Assembly (NCBI GenBank): GCA_905221615.1 | Contig: CAJNDT010005995.1 | Coordinates: forward strand, 124,001-188,000 | Direction: 5' to 3' | Length of the DNA stretch: 64,000 bases | Origin: Symbiodinium sp. CCMP2592 | Taxonomy: Eukaryota; Sar; Dinophyceae; Suessiales; Symbiodiniaceae | Shown: in pieces, positions 40,442-50,247 of the stretch | Layout: every line of letters starts with the position of its first letter | How positions within the stretch are numbered: the first letter of the stretch is position 1 | The notes under the pieces: model-generated | Told to the model about the DNA's origin: nothing | Databases searched by the model: none | The model's input: the letters and a program-made list of their open reading frames with translations, nothing else | Program-made: the position numbers and the translations under genes

Positions 40442-42295
40442 CTAGGAGGCCAAAAACCTCCTGACCCGCTCCTGATGCCCGGGGGTCATGAAATGGGCTT
40501 GCATATGTTCGATTGTAGGGCACCTGACCCTACACGCGTAACAAACGAGCCCATCCGGGCTGTGGACTGCACGGTGGGGTCCATACGAGGGTGGTGCCTC
40601 CACATCCTCTACAGGAGCTGATTCCGAAGAAGGCTCCTGAGGGGGGGGGCACCCCGTCCCTCCTGTAGACCCAGCAGCCTCGCTGAGGGAGGGCTCGCTG
40701 GCCTCGGGGACCTCCGGCTGCAGGGCCGAGGGCCCAGTGGCCATGAGGGTCCTTTCACCCTCGCGGAGTTGGTCGCCCATGGGCAACCGCAGGTCCAGGA
40801 CCGCCTCGTCTGGCCAGACCTGGAGGCAGTCCAAACCTCCCAGCTTGAGCCTGTTGCGGCACAGGCTGCGCACCTCAGAGGCGAGGGCTGAGGGCTTCAC
40901 TGCCAGGGCGATCCATCTCGCCTCCGGCGGTTGGCGACACTCTATGTCGAGGCGCATGAACTGGGTCGCCGCCGGGGCACCGCCCGGTACATCGCCCCTG
41001 GTCCTCTTGCGAGGGGCTGCTTCTCCCTCGGGTGGGTGGGGGGGAGGAGGGAGGGGAGGAGGCTCCTCAACCCTCGATGCACTGGCAGGTGCCAGGTGGC
41101 TGGGAGGGGCACTAGGGGCTCCTTTCTCCCTCTGGGTCCCCTCCCTTGGGCCGTAGGAGACCGGGGGGCCAGCAGGCGAGGTCTCACGCTCCGCGGTCTT
41201 AGGTGGCGCCTCCTGAAGAGCAGGATCCTGCTCACTGGCTGTGCCAGCAGGTCCCGCGGAGGACGTGTCGCGGCTGGTGGCCGGACCACCTGTGACTTCC
41301 TCGACCCTGGAAGGGGAGGTTGAGCCTGTTGAGACCGGATCCCCAGAAATGGGGTCATCCTTGGTTGTGGTCTCGTGTTTGGCAGGCACCTCCTCCATGG
41401 GTGCGGCTGTGGGCACCTGGGTGGCCTCCTGGTCGGAGGGAGCCGTCACGGTGCCGAGACCCGGCGCAGCAGAGGGTGGGTCAGGCTCCATCTCCTCTCC
41501 AGAGCTGCTGGGGTCATTGGCCGTCCTGGCCCTGGCCGACGACTTTACCGCCGTCGTTTTTTGAACGATGCGGCGGGACCAGGGCAACATCTCTTCCTGG
41601 TCTTCTGGCTCAAGAGGCTCCGCCGGGGCCGCTGGGGGACTGCTCTCGGAACTGTCCGTAGAGCTGGTTGAGGCTTTAACAGCCTTTGCCGCCCCTTTGC
41701 TGTTACCGCCTGTCCGTCTGGAAGGCGGTGGTGTGCGGACTCTAGGCGGCTTGTCGTCCGGCGAGGCCTTGGGAGGGTTGGACCCATCCCTTTCGGCCTT
41801 TAGGGCCTCCCTCTGGCTGCGAGGGGGACGCTTACGGTTCCGCACAAAGCTGGAAACCGAAACCCGCCTCGCATCGGGGTTTTTCTTGGCACGCTCGTCC
41901 ACATGCTTCCGGTAGGCCTGGACGAGGGCCTTGTCCTCCCTGTGGACGGAGGGCTGTTTGCCTCGCCCTTTAGAAGGGGTGGAACGACCACGCCCTGCTG
42001 AGGAGGGGGGTGGGATGTCCCTGGACCCGCTGGCACCGGTGTCGCCAGCCTGGTCGGTCCAGTCCCACTCGTCCCACCAACCTTGCCAGTCCCGCCATCC
42101 TGTGGTGGGACCATCAGAGCCGCCGGTGTCACCACAAGCTCCAGGGTTGGAGCTGTGGCTGGCGGCCTGCTCTGCAGTGGGCTCAGCTGGGGGCTCCCAA
42201 AAGTCAGCCCCAAACGGTTCTGGTCCGTTCCAAACCATTCGCCAGACCCATCTCCAGGAGTGGTAGCACCACCTCCTTTCCCATTCCCAGCCCAT
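40442..42295 (-). CDS. LINE B ORF3: proline-rich protein with ubiquitin-like segment and C2H2 finger
   Basis: 617 codons from an ATG (MGWEWERRWCYHSWRW). Residues ~60-430 are low-complexity, rich in Pro, Ser, Thr, Glu and Arg. Residues ~445-530 (FMRLDIECRQPPEARWIALA, then LCRNRLKLGGLDCLQVWPD) have the strand-helix-strand rhythm of a beta-grasp/ubiquitin-like fold; this is my inference. The end has CYACRVRCPTIEHMQAHFMTPGH, a CxxC-x12-H-x5-H finger of the U1/matrin kind. LINEs usually have one or two ORFs; a third downstream of ORF2 is unusual. An RNA-binding or nuclear-import role is possible. The frame is intact and nearly fills the space between ORF2 and the 3' UTR. Confidence 0.7.
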   Translation of the reverse strand: MGWEWERRWCYHSWRWVWRMVWNGPEPFGADFWEPPAEPTAEQAASHSSNPGACGDTGGSDGPTTGWRDWQGWWDEWDWTDQAGDTGASGSRDIPPPSSAGRGRSTPSKGRGKQPSVHREDKALVQAYRKHVDERAKKNPDARRVSVSSFVRNRKRPPRSQREALKAERDGSNPPKASPDDKPPRVRTPPPSRRTGGNSKGAAKAVKASTSSTDSSESSPPAAPAEPLEPEDQEEMLPWSRRIVQKTTAVKSSARARTANDPSSSGEEMEPDPPSAAPGLGTVTAPSDQEATQVPTAAPMEEVPAKHETTTKDDPISGDPVSTGSTSPSRVEEVTGGPATSRDTSSAGPAGTASEQDPALQEAPPKTAERETSPAGPPVSYGPREGTQREKGAPSAPPSHLAPASASRVEEPPPLPPPPHPPEGEAAPRKRTRGDVPGGAPAATQFMRLDIECRQPPEARWIALAVKPSALASEVRSLCRNRLKLGGLDCLQVWPDEAVLDLRLPMGDQLREGERTLMATGPSALQPEVPEASEPSLSEAAGSTGGTGCPPPQEPSSESAPVEDVEAPPSYGPHRAVHSPDGLVCYACRVRCPTIEHMQAHFMTPGHQERVRRFLAS

Positions 42296-42469
42296 CTCGA
42301 AAATGAGAGGGCTAAGGCCGGGGGAGCGAGAGGTGCACGTGGGCCATGGCTGCAGCTACTGCGCTTTAAAGGCTTGGGGAGAACTGCGTCTGAGGAAGGT
42401 GTTGTCGTCCCAGGTTAAAAGGGAAAAAGGGGGGGCCCTTAGGGAAAGTGCCTACAAGGCTACGGCTTC

Positions 42470-45400
42470 CTAAGGCTTCCCACCTTGGGCCCAGAACTGC
42501 CGGAGCTTAGGTTGAGTCACAGGCTTGGGCTTCGGCTTGGGCTTCGGGGTGGGTGCAGCAGTCCCTTCCCCAACATCACCAACAGACACAGGAGCCTCAG
42601 GGGCCTTGGGTTGACCTGAGAAAAGGGGGGCAAGGGCGGAGGACTTGGAGCCTGAGGGTCTTGGGGCCTTACAACCAGACGCGCGCGCGGGCTTCTGCTT
42701 TCTCTCCACAGGTTTTGCCTTATCCCCCTCGTGGTGCCCAGAGGTCTCTGTGTGGGCCTCCCTCGCGGTGTGGGAACCACTACCGCTGACCCTAAGGGTC
42801 CTAGAGCTGGCCTGCAGGGTTGACGCGGGCTCCCTCAACGCAGGGGAGGGAACCTCTGACCCTCTGCCCGGCGTTGGTCTCGCTGGGAGGCTCGAGGCCC
42901 GTTTGGCCTTTGTGCTGGTTGCCCCTTGAGTGGTACCTGGCGGGCCTTGGGCAGCGGCTTGCGGAGCAGGCTGGTTGTGCCTGCCTCTTTTGCTTTGGCC
43001 TTTGGAGGAAGACTGATCCGGGGTGCGAGAAGGCTGAGGGGAGGGGACCTCAACCCTGTCCGCACCACTAAGGTCGGCAACCGAGCCGGGGTTGTGAAGG
43101 CGACTCCCCCGCGAGAGACCAGATCCCTCGTTCCCGGCACGTCCTAGCACCTTCTGGAGAGTGTCCTGGGTGGACGTCTCCTTAAGGTATTTGGCCGCCC
43201 ATTGGGTGCCACGTTTTTTGTGGGCGCGGGAGGCCCCCTCGCACTGCGATTTGGCCACAGCCGTGGGGTTAAGCTGCCCTGGCTTGTGGACCGCATAGCA
43301 TTTGGTGCAAAGGAGGACTGCCCCCATGCAGTAGAATGAGTGAGAAGCGTGCAGGCCAAAGTTGCTGAGGTCGGGCAACGGCCGGTGAGCGCACGGCTGT
43401 GCCTCCAGACGCCGGAAGGCCTCAGAAGAATGGGTCTGCTGGATAAAGAGGGAACAAACCTTACAAACCAGGGAGTGGTTGTTGGGGTTCGTATGGCTCC
43501 ACTCAAATTGGTGCCCATGGTGGCCTACCCCTGCCATTAGGGCTTCCAGGCGTTGTTTTTTGTTAATGCCCCCATCCGCGCCAGGTCGATGCTGCCTCTG
43601 AGGAGGTTTGGCCTGTTTCACCTTAAGCCTGGCCTCAGGGCGAGGAGACCTCTTGCCCTTTACCGGGCTGTCCCCGACGGCCTCCCATGGGGGCCTGTCG
43701 GTGCTCAGAAGTAGCACTTCGGCTTTTCGTTGGAGGTGCTGCGCTACCTCTCGCGCCAAATCATCGGCAGGGGATGGATCCCACTGCGGTAAGTGGGCGA
43801 TGGCGGCAAGCGCAGCTTCACCACAAGCGGCGTCAGCCTTGGCGTTGATGGTCCGGCGCCAGCTCTGGTTCTGGTCGGGGCCGAATTCAGCCGCGTGTTC
43901 GGCCTCCGTGGTGTGGGACCTGGTCCACGTGACTTGCGCCAGAGACGCCTTATCAAGAGCCTGGGCCCATACCCAAGGCTTGACAGCGCGTGACTGCTGC
44001 TTGGCCACCGCACTGCAGTCGGAGGTGCAATCAGCCCGCTCCTCCAAGTGCGAGGCGAGCCTTGCGACCGCAAAGCATTCCCCTTCGCACACTGAACTCC
44101 CTGGGGGGAGGAGGCCAGTGAGTTGGCCTACCTGGAGAGGGGCACCCTCCGTCCAGGTGAACGCGCAGATGGCCCAGGCCACTATTCTGCCCCTGGCGTC
44201 GGCAGCGTAGGGCCCGCCAGAGGCGTCCGTCGAATAGAAAAGCCCCTGTGGCCACTTGGCCTCTTTGCAAACACCATCGGCCCGTTCCGACTGTGGGCCC
44301 CAGCAGTACCCCTGAAGCTGGGTGGCCTGAGCCGGCATCAGGCCCCGCTCCCATAGGCAGTCGAATGGGAACTGGGTAGTAAGGCGCTCCCAATGTTTGG
44401 GAGGAGGGGGTGCCTTGCCGCGCCACCATCTGCAGTCGGTGGCGACGTGGTGCTGGGTGAGGGGCACCTTGCACAGGGGGCATTGCTGGCCCGCTTGGAC
44501 ATGCCGGTTTTTAAGGGCTCCCTGCCAGGCCATTCTCAGGGCGGCAGACTTAATCCGCGGAGCCTTTTTCACAAGGGCAGTGGGAACCGTAATGTCCACA
44601 CCTGAGGACAAACTGCTGCAACCCGTTTGGGTACTGATGGCCTTCCGCCGGGCCTTGTGGCAGGCGCTGGTCAGACACGAGAGGATGGCGGACCAATGCC
44701 TCCGAAGGAGGGGGTTGAGGGCCACCACCCCAGAGTCTTCAGGGACCCCTGCCAGGGTAGCAGGACAAAGGTCTGCAGGGAAAAGCCAACGGTCCGGGGT
44801 GGGAGCCACAAGCCCGAGATCCAGCAGATAGGCTATCATGGCCCCCAGCGGTCCACAGACCACTCGCCATCTGTCTTTCCGTTGGAGCTGGGTAGTGAGC
44901 TGCGCCCACGTTCGGTCCAGCTGCTCGCGGTCAGGGAGGCGGACCATCACCCGACAGAGAGCCTTAAAGTGTTGGGTGACCACTGCCACCCGGGGGTCCT
45001 TGACCAGCCAGGCACCAAGTTCCAGCGCGATTTCAACACTGCCCGTGCCAACCTTGCCGGTGATGGCGGCAGCTTGAAAGCGCACCGATTTCATGGTTTT
45101 GGGGCTCACCCCGTGGGCCTGGTGCCCCCAGATCCCCGATGCCAGCACGGACATGGAAAACACCCGGCTGCTGGCCTTGATGTTGCGGACCTTAAGGCTG
45201 CGAAGCTTGCCCAGTCTGGCATTGGCTTTGGTCCGCCGCGCCGTGGAGAGGCGAGTACACCGTCTCCTGCCAGCTGATAGCGTCATTCCCAGGTCTTTGG
45301 CAACACTCTGGATGGGGGGGTCACCCTCTCCCAACTTTCGCCTCAGGGCGCGCTCAGCTTGGGAACTGCTCGCCAGGAAATAGGTCTTGCCGATAGAGAC

Positions 45401-48400
45401 CTGGTACCCGGCGGCAGAAAGCGAGGCATGCAGCCGTCTGAAGACCCTAATGACTGAGTTCGCTGCTTGGTCCGGGCTGTGATGTTCAGTATCTACCGTG
45501 ATGTCGTCTATCCACGTATCTACGTGGTTGACATGCGGTCCAGAGCAACACTGCCGAATCGGCTCGCCCACAGCGAGTTTACTCAGAGTAGGGGCTAAAG
45601 GGCAGCCCGCTATAATTCCGCGGCGAGCGAAAGCAACGGGCGACGCGACTTCGTCGGAAAGGATCACTCTGCCGCCACGATACGATTCCATAGCGAGGAA
45701 AAGCAAAAGATCCGGGAATCCGGCAGTGAGCGCGGCGTCACAGAGAGTGGAGTGAACCACGGTCTCATAAAAGGTACTCAAGTCGACAAACAAAGAGCAC
45801 CGATGGAGACCGTCGACGCGCGCGGCCTCGTAGCAGACGCCTCTCCGGAGCGAGGCGTCATAGGTGGAGCGCTCCGGCAAAGCGCAGTCCCACCAAAGCT
45901 CAGCGCGGTAGTCGCGAAGCCACGCTTCAACGAGGTGCCACCTGGCCTTCATTCCGAGCTTCAGGAGCGAAGACATCAAACCAATCGGTCTTTCGATTTT
46001 CTCGTTTTTAGCGAGCATTGTGAAGATGGTGAAGGTCATCTGCTGTGGCACCTCTCCCGTGGTTTCGATTTCCCTCCAAAACGAAGCCAGGGAGGAAACC
46101 TCACCCGGTGTCAGGGCTTTGAGCAGCTCAAGGGACCAGCCGTCCACACCCGCCGCTTTTAAAGGCAGGCGGCGAATGAGCCGCTGGAACTCTTCCCCAG
46201 TGACGGCCGGGAGTCTCTGGGCTTGAGCAATTGCCCGTTCTTTGAGGCCCTGGATGGGAGGAGGAGGCTGGCCCTTCGACTCCCACAGGCGAGCCCACTG
46301 CTGCAGTCGGAGGTAGGGCCGGGCTTCAGCCGGTTCGTCCACGAATGGGCGGGCAACCTCAACCTCCTGCTTTTTGACCGTACGGAAGAGCGGCCGGAGG
46401 CCTTTCACAGAGGCCCCAGTAAGCCACTCCTGATAGTCCCGTGTCTCGCGCGACCTGGACTCTTCGATGGCGGCCTGGCTCATGCTCCTGACAACAGCGC
46501 GGATCCCATCCCGGGAGTCACCTTTGGTTTCCCCGTTGCAGAGCACCTCTTCCGGACTGAGGCCTGAAAGGCCTGCACTCTCGAGTTTGGCCTGCAACAC
46601 CTCCGCGCACGACGAAGGAAAGCACCGCCGAAGGGCCTCGAAGCGGGCTCTACTGGTGCCTGGGTTGTCCCAGGCAAGCTGCAGTTTTTGCCACCAGGCA
46701 GCCTCCTTGCCGTACCACGGATAGCCCTCCTTCGGCTGCATGAGGGGTTTGTACACGAAGGGCCGGGTGCACCCACGCCCGCCGGGTTTGGTGAAGTGTT
46801 CCACCGCGAACCGGTGGGTGAGTTCGGCAAATTGGCGATTGGCCTGAGTGCCCTGGATCACCTCAGACCCGAAAGCACCAAGCAAAGGGCCGCCACCGGT
46901 GGTTAGCTGAGACAAGGTCGAATCCTGGGTGAGGCTGTCGGTCCGACCAGTGGCCCCGGATTGGGGATCAGTGCTGGCTGTTTTGAGCACCCCAGGAAAC
47001 GCTGGGAGTTGCCTCAAGGCGACTTGGCCCCCGGGGGTATTAAAACAGCACTCCAGTGCAGCGTGAGGCCGGAAGGGCACTTGCCAACTGGCAGCACAGG
47101 TAAACAGGGAAGCGACACTGGTGGAGACCAGGGCGAAATCAAGGCAGTTACCTGTAGTTATCGTCGCCTCCGGTGGGGCGACGATCCGCCCACGAAAGGC
47201 CTCTGGCAGGGTGGTCTCAGCCAGCTCCTGCGATGGGAAATTCCAGTCCCCGACCACTATCCAGTTGGAATTTTGGCGCAGGAGGGGCTTCAGTCGGGCG
47301 AGGACTTCCGGGTTGGGCGCCCCAGTGATGCCAACACCTGATTTGAGGTACAGGTTGACCAGAAGGATAGAATGGCGAACCCTGGGGAGTTCGACCAGCA
47401 AAAAGCCGATCCCTTCGTCAGAGAGGTACCCTCCTCTGAAACGACCCTGTTGATGGATGGGCACAAGTGTGGCCAGTCCCCCTTTGGTGGGTCTGGGGCC
47501 CTCGACAGGGGGGAGGAAAGTATGGTACCCTCTTGCCAAAGCCTCTATGCGCAGTTTTTTGGCACCGTCATCTCCCAGGTGCAGCTCCTGGATGAGAAGG
47601 GGCCCTTTTTGCGGCTGGTGCCATTTGAGAATGTCCGGAGTCCACGTTGTGATGTTGGCACTGACAAACACAACAGACTCCTGACATCCCTGGTGCCCCT
47701 GAGCCGCGAGGTCGTCCAGGAAAGCCGCGGCGGTGAGGGGGTCCAGCCACGAGTGGCCTTGCATGGCCTCGAGGATCTCATAGGAGACCCGGTAACCCAA
47801 GCTGGCCTCATCAGCTCCTTCCAGGGCCTCAGCAAGGGCTAGAGCCTGAGGTTCGGACTTGCTCCAGTCATTGTGCGCCCGAAGCTCTTCTGCGAGCCCT
47901 GCAGCAAGGGCCTGAACTGGATTTGCCTTAGGCTCAAGGTCAGGGAGGGGCTTGCCCGCTTTCCCCCGAGTGCTAGGCCTTCGCTTCCTGAGTCTCGGGG
48001 GGGACTGACCGAGGGAGGTAAGGGGCCGCCGCCCTGCGTCACCAGGGGAAGGAGGCGATGAGGAGCCCTGTTCCTGCGGTCTGGCGCTGGACGGCTCAGG
48101 ACCGGGAGGCCAGGATTGCCAGAAAAGAGAATTGGCCAGTTGCTGCCTCCTAGCCCGGTGAGCCGCACGATGTTTTCGAGTGGACTCCCAGAGGAAGTCC
48201 TGTTGCACTTTACGCCGCCCCCGTGGGCCGTGGGCAATGCTACGGACCCCGCGAGACGGGCTGATGCCTAGGGCCTTGGCCAGGCACAGCACAGGCCTGA
48301 CGGGTGGGGTGAACCCCGAACCCATAGGTTCCCCTTTGCCCCTTGGCAGCGCCTCCAAGGCACCACTTGGGGCAGGGAGCTCCTGCTCAGGGTCCAAGGC

Positions 48401-48583
48401 CCATCCGGTTGGAAAAAATTTTGGCCCAGAGAGCCTGGAGAAATCCTGGGCGCTCTGGTTGTCCGAACACGTTGGCGTGAGGACACCCTGCGACACCAGG
48501 GTTGAAGAAAAGGGGGTGGAAAGCTCACTGCCCCTAATCGAAAGGCCGTGCCCAGGCCTCAGGGAAAGAGGCTGGTAGGGCAC
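42470..48583 (-). CDS. LINE B ORF2: endonuclease, reverse transcriptase, RNase H, zinc fingers
   Basis: About 2,037 codons. Residues ~300-520 are an apurinic-type endonuclease: VSANITTW, IQELHLG, LLVNLYLKSG, VVGDWNFPSQE. RT spans about 800-1100: LFVDLSTFYETVV (motif A), GIIAGCPLAPTLSK (B), TWIDDITVD (C, IDD instead of the usual ADD), GYQVSIGKTYFL (D), KDLGMTLS (E). RNase H lies at about 1445-1580: FYSTDASGG, CEGECFAVARL, TSDCSAV, and a final Asp in NAKADAACGEAA. Around 1705-1780 are CKVCSLF and LLCTKCYAVH pairs, and a basic tail follows. It nicks target DNA and copies the element RNA there. The nominal start is GTG, and the frame opens about 30 codons further up without any ATG, so initiation is non-standard or starts at the first internal Met (about residue 87). 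Confidence 0.9.
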   Translation of the reverse strand: MPYQPLSLRPGHGLSIRGSELSTPFSSTLVSQGVLTPTCSDNQSAQDFSRLSGPKFFPTGWALDPEQELPAPSGALEALPRGKGEPMGSGFTPPVRPVLCLAKALGISPSRGVRSIAHGPRGRRKVQQDFLWESTRKHRAAHRARRQQLANSLFWQSWPPGPEPSSARPQEQGSSSPPSPGDAGRRPLTSLGQSPPRLRKRRPSTRGKAGKPLPDLEPKANPVQALAAGLAEELRAHNDWSKSEPQALALAEALEGADEASLGYRVSYEILEAMQGHSWLDPLTAAAFLDDLAAQGHQGCQESVVFVSANITTWTPDILKWHQPQKGPLLIQELHLGDDGAKKLRIEALARGYHTFLPPVEGPRPTKGGLATLVPIHQQGRFRGGYLSDEGIGFLLVELPRVRHSILLVNLYLKSGVGITGAPNPEVLARLKPLLRQNSNWIVVGDWNFPSQELAETTLPEAFRGRIVAPPEATITTGNCLDFALVSTSVASLFTCAASWQVPFRPHAALECCFNTPGGQVALRQLPAFPGVLKTASTDPQSGATGRTDSLTQDSTLSQLTTGGGPLLGAFGSEVIQGTQANRQFAELTHRFAVEHFTKPGGRGCTRPFVYKPLMQPKEGYPWYGKEAAWWQKLQLAWDNPGTSRARFEALRRCFPSSCAEVLQAKLESAGLSGLSPEEVLCNGETKGDSRDGIRAVVRSMSQAAIEESRSRETRDYQEWLTGASVKGLRPLFRTVKKQEVEVARPFVDEPAEARPYLRLQQWARLWESKGQPPPPIQGLKERAIAQAQRLPAVTGEEFQRLIRRLPLKAAGVDGWSLELLKALTPGEVSSLASFWREIETTGEVPQQMTFTIFTMLAKNEKIERPIGLMSSLLKLGMKARWHLVEAWLRDYRAELWWDCALPERSTYDASLRRGVCYEAARVDGLHRCSLFVDLSTFYETVVHSTLCDAALTAGFPDLLLFLAMESYRGGRVILSDEVASPVAFARRGIIAGCPLAPTLSKLAVGEPIRQCCSGPHVNHVDTWIDDITVDTEHHSPDQAANSVIRVFRRLHASLSAAGYQVSIGKTYFLASSSQAERALRRKLGEGDPPIQSVAKDLGMTLSAGRRRCTRLSTARRTKANARLGKLRSLKVRNIKASSRVFSMSVLASGIWGHQAHGVSPKTMKSVRFQAAAITGKVGTGSVEIALELGAWLVKDPRVAVVTQHFKALCRVMVRLPDREQLDRTWAQLTTQLQRKDRWRVVCGPLGAMIAYLLDLGLVAPTPDRWLFPADLCPATLAGVPEDSGVVALNPLLRRHWSAILSCLTSACHKARRKAISTQTGCSSLSSGVDITVPTALVKKAPRIKSAALRMAWQGALKNRHVQAGQQCPLCKVPLTQHHVATDCRWWRGKAPPPPKHWERLTTQFPFDCLWERGLMPAQATQLQGYCWGPQSERADGVCKEAKWPQGLFYSTDASGGPYAADARGRIVAWAICAFTWTEGAPLQVGQLTGLLPPGSSVCEGECFAVARLASHLEERADCTSDCSAVAKQQSRAVKPWVWAQALDKASLAQVTWTRSHTTEAEHAAEFGPDQNQSWRRTINAKADAACGEAALAAIAHLPQWDPSPADDLAREVAQHLQRKAEVLLLSTDRPPWEAVGDSPVKGKRSPRPEARLKVKQAKPPQRQHRPGADGGINKKQRLEALMAGVGHHGHQFEWSHTNPNNHSLVCKVCSLFIQQTHSSEAFRRLEAQPCAHRPLPDLSNFGLHASHSFYCMGAVLLCTKCYAVHKPGQLNPTAVAKSQCEGASRAHKKRGTQWAAKYLKETSTQDTLQKVLGRAGNEGSGLSRGSRLHNPGSVADLSGADRVEVPSPQPSRTPDQSSSKGQSKRGRHNQPAPQAAAQGPPGTTQGATSTKAKRASSLPARPTPGRGSEVPSPALREPASTLQASSRTLRVSGSGSHTAREAHTETSGHHEGDKAKPVERKQKPARASGCKAPRPSGSKSSALAPLFSGQPKAPEAPVSVGDVGEGTAAPTPKPKPKPKPVTQPKLRQFWAQGGKP

Positions 48584-48913
48584 CTTAGCACCTCGGGCCG
48601 GCGCTGGCTCCCAACGCAGCGCCGCCGGGGTTTTGTGAAAGACTTTGCATCGCGCAAAACAGGTGAGTGCTGCCTAAATCGTGCAGATCACACTTGCAAA
48701 ACTTGCAAAAAACTCTACTCTTGTGTGAACCCTGGCCACGGTGGGGTGGCGAACCACTCCCCCTCGGTAAAAGAGCAAGTTGGTTGCTAGAAAAGGCCTG
48801 CAAAACCTCCATTGACGGTTGGAGAAGGGCCTGATTGGGCGGCTGCCCTTGCAAAATCTGCCTGGGGGCCCGTGGCCCAGAAAGGGCCAGGGGGAAGGCA
48901 GGGTTCCCCTGGC

Positions 48914-49948
48914 CTAGGCGCCCCTATTCGGGGTTGTCGCTGCCTCCGGCTTCGTCCCTTCCAAAGGTGTGGGGCGCTTCCCATGCGGATCGGTGCGGGC
49001 AGGCCCATACATGGGGGGCATCTCTCGAGGGAAGTACTCATCATGCCCTCGGAAACCCACGATGAAGGGGTCCGGGGGGAGGTCCTCCTTCCCGACCAAG
49101 GCAGCCTTCATTTTGGCGCGGGTGGCTTCATTGAGCTCATGACCAGCCTCCGAAAGGACCGCCTCCAAGGCGCTGAAGGCGGTGCTGGTGGAGTCCGCCG
49201 TCATCTCTTTGAAAGCCTTGGCCGTCTCCTGGATCTCGACATCCTTGGCTTTGATGTCCTTGTCGACCTGGTCCACGTCCCCAATGAGCTTTTCCAGCTC
49301 CTGCTTGAGCTTGTCCGCTCGGGCCTGGAGCTTGGCCTTCTTCTCCACCAGATTCTTCATCTGGTTGGTGGCCTTCTTGAAGTCACTGACACACCTGGTC
49401 AGCTTCTCCTGGGGCGTGGGCTCCGGCCGGTCGAGGTCCTCATCTGGTGGAGGGGGGATCCCCGCGGCCTCCAAAAGGGTCTGGACGTGGAGCCCTGCCC
49501 CCGCGTAGACCACGGCCCTGGCAGCGTTGTACTCCTTCTCGGTCATCCTACCCTTAAGGAGGGACTGGAGGTCCAGTCCTGGTGGGGGTGGCGGTGGCCC
49601 TTTCGGCCGAGGTGGGCTGTACCCGACCTCCTGAAAGGCTTTCTGGGCAGCCTCTGGCAGGTCTTTCCAAAGACCCGCAAGCACCGCGCCGACTTTGCCA
49701 CCTGGTAGGTTCTTAGAACCCTTTCCCTCTCCTTTTCCCTTGCCTTTGGTGCGACCGTCCTCCCAGACAGCTCGGGGGCTCTGGGAGTTCTCGGCCCGGG
49801 CTTCCTTGTTTGCTTGCTGCTTTGCCAGCTGCTTCTGCCAGTTTCTGCCGCAGTACGCACAGTGGGTGTTTTCACCCGACTCGACCTGGCGTTTCCAGGC
49901 CCAGTGGTACCCACAGGCGCACGGGATCCACTTGGGAGTGCGCGGCAT
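48914..49948 (-). CDS. LINE B ORF1: zinc-ribbon and coiled-coil protein
   Basis: 344 codons from ATG (MPRTPKWIPCACGYHWAWKR). Residues 9-40 carry CAC..GENTHCAYCGRNW, a four-Cys zinc ribbon. A Lys/Gln-rich linker follows, then PPRPKGPPPPPPGLDLQSLL. Residues ~180-270 are strongly coiled-coil (LVEKKAKLQARADKLKQELE, then KDIKAKDVEIQETAKAFKEM). LINE ORF1 proteins coat the RNA and trimerise through coiled coils; this one fits with a zinc ribbon in place of CCHC knuckles. It is the first ORF after the spliced leader and ~277 nt of leader. Confidence 0.82.
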   Translation of the reverse strand: MPRTPKWIPCACGYHWAWKRQVESGENTHCAYCGRNWQKQLAKQQANKEARAENSQSPRAVWEDGRTKGKGKGEGKGSKNLPGGKVGAVLAGLWKDLPEAAQKAFQEVGYSPPRPKGPPPPPPGLDLQSLLKGRMTEKEYNAARAVVYAGAGLHVQTLLEAAGIPPPPDEDLDRPEPTPQEKLTRCVSDFKKATNQMKNLVEKKAKLQARADKLKQELEKLIGDVDQVDKDIKAKDVEIQETAKAFKEMTADSTSTAFSALEAVLSEAGHELNEATRAKMKAALVGKEDLPPDPFIVGFRGHDEYFPREMPPMYGPARTDPHGKRPTPLEGTKPEAATTPNRGA

Positions 49949-50225
49949 GGCTGCAAGCTGGTGTGGAAACCACTACCAGAAGTAGTGGCTGCAGGAAACA
50001 AGCAAGGAGTGGTGCCCACTTCCAAGCTTTAGAAGTGCACACGGCAAGAGGAGGATCGACCTCACTCAGATCGTGCAGTGAACAGCCTACCGGGCCGCCC
50101 ACCAAACCCTTGCCTGCTGTCAGGCCTACGACCTTTACCAGGTTGGGTTTGGGGCCTCTTTGGAACCTCTAGAAAAGTAGGTCCCAAGGCTGGCCACGAC
50201 GGCACTGCAACGTCTGAGCCGAAAA

Positions 50226-50247
50226 CTTGAGCCAAAATGGCTACGGA
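50226..50247 (-). promoter_or_regulatory. Complete DinoSL (spliced leader) at the LINE B 5' end
   Basis: The minus strand reads TCCGTAGCCATT.. to ..TTGGCTCAAG, all 22 nt of the published dinoflagellate leader with T as its variable first base. It directly adjoins the 13-bp duplication at 50248. It is followed by TTTTCGGCTC and not by GT, so this is a spliced product and not an SL RNA gene. Confidence 0.95.

Larger units (their letters stand above)
40141..50247 (-). mobile_element. LINE B, full-length three-ORF non-LTR retrotransposon with spliced-leader 5' end
   Basis: 10,107 bp between 13-bp duplications. On the minus strand it begins with the complete DinoSL (50247-50226), then a ~275-nt leader, ORF1 (zinc ribbon/coiled coil), ORF2 (endonuclease, RT, RNase H, zinc fingers), ORF3 (proline-rich, zinc finger) and a short 3' UTR. 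There is no poly(A); the 3' end reads GCGAAGCGTACGAGA. All three ORFs are uninterrupted, so the copy is young. Several dinoflagellate genes carry relict leaders because their mRNAs were reverse transcribed; here the same is seen in a retrotransposon itself. Confidence 0.93.

Noticed and set aside
40130..50200. Plus-strand ORFs of 100-200 codons throughout LINE B
   Set aside because: They are antisense shadows of GC-rich coding sequence and carry no domains.
50226..50247. SL RNA gene
   Set aside because: The leader is not followed by a GT donor or a small RNA body; it sits between a target duplication and LINE leader sequence.
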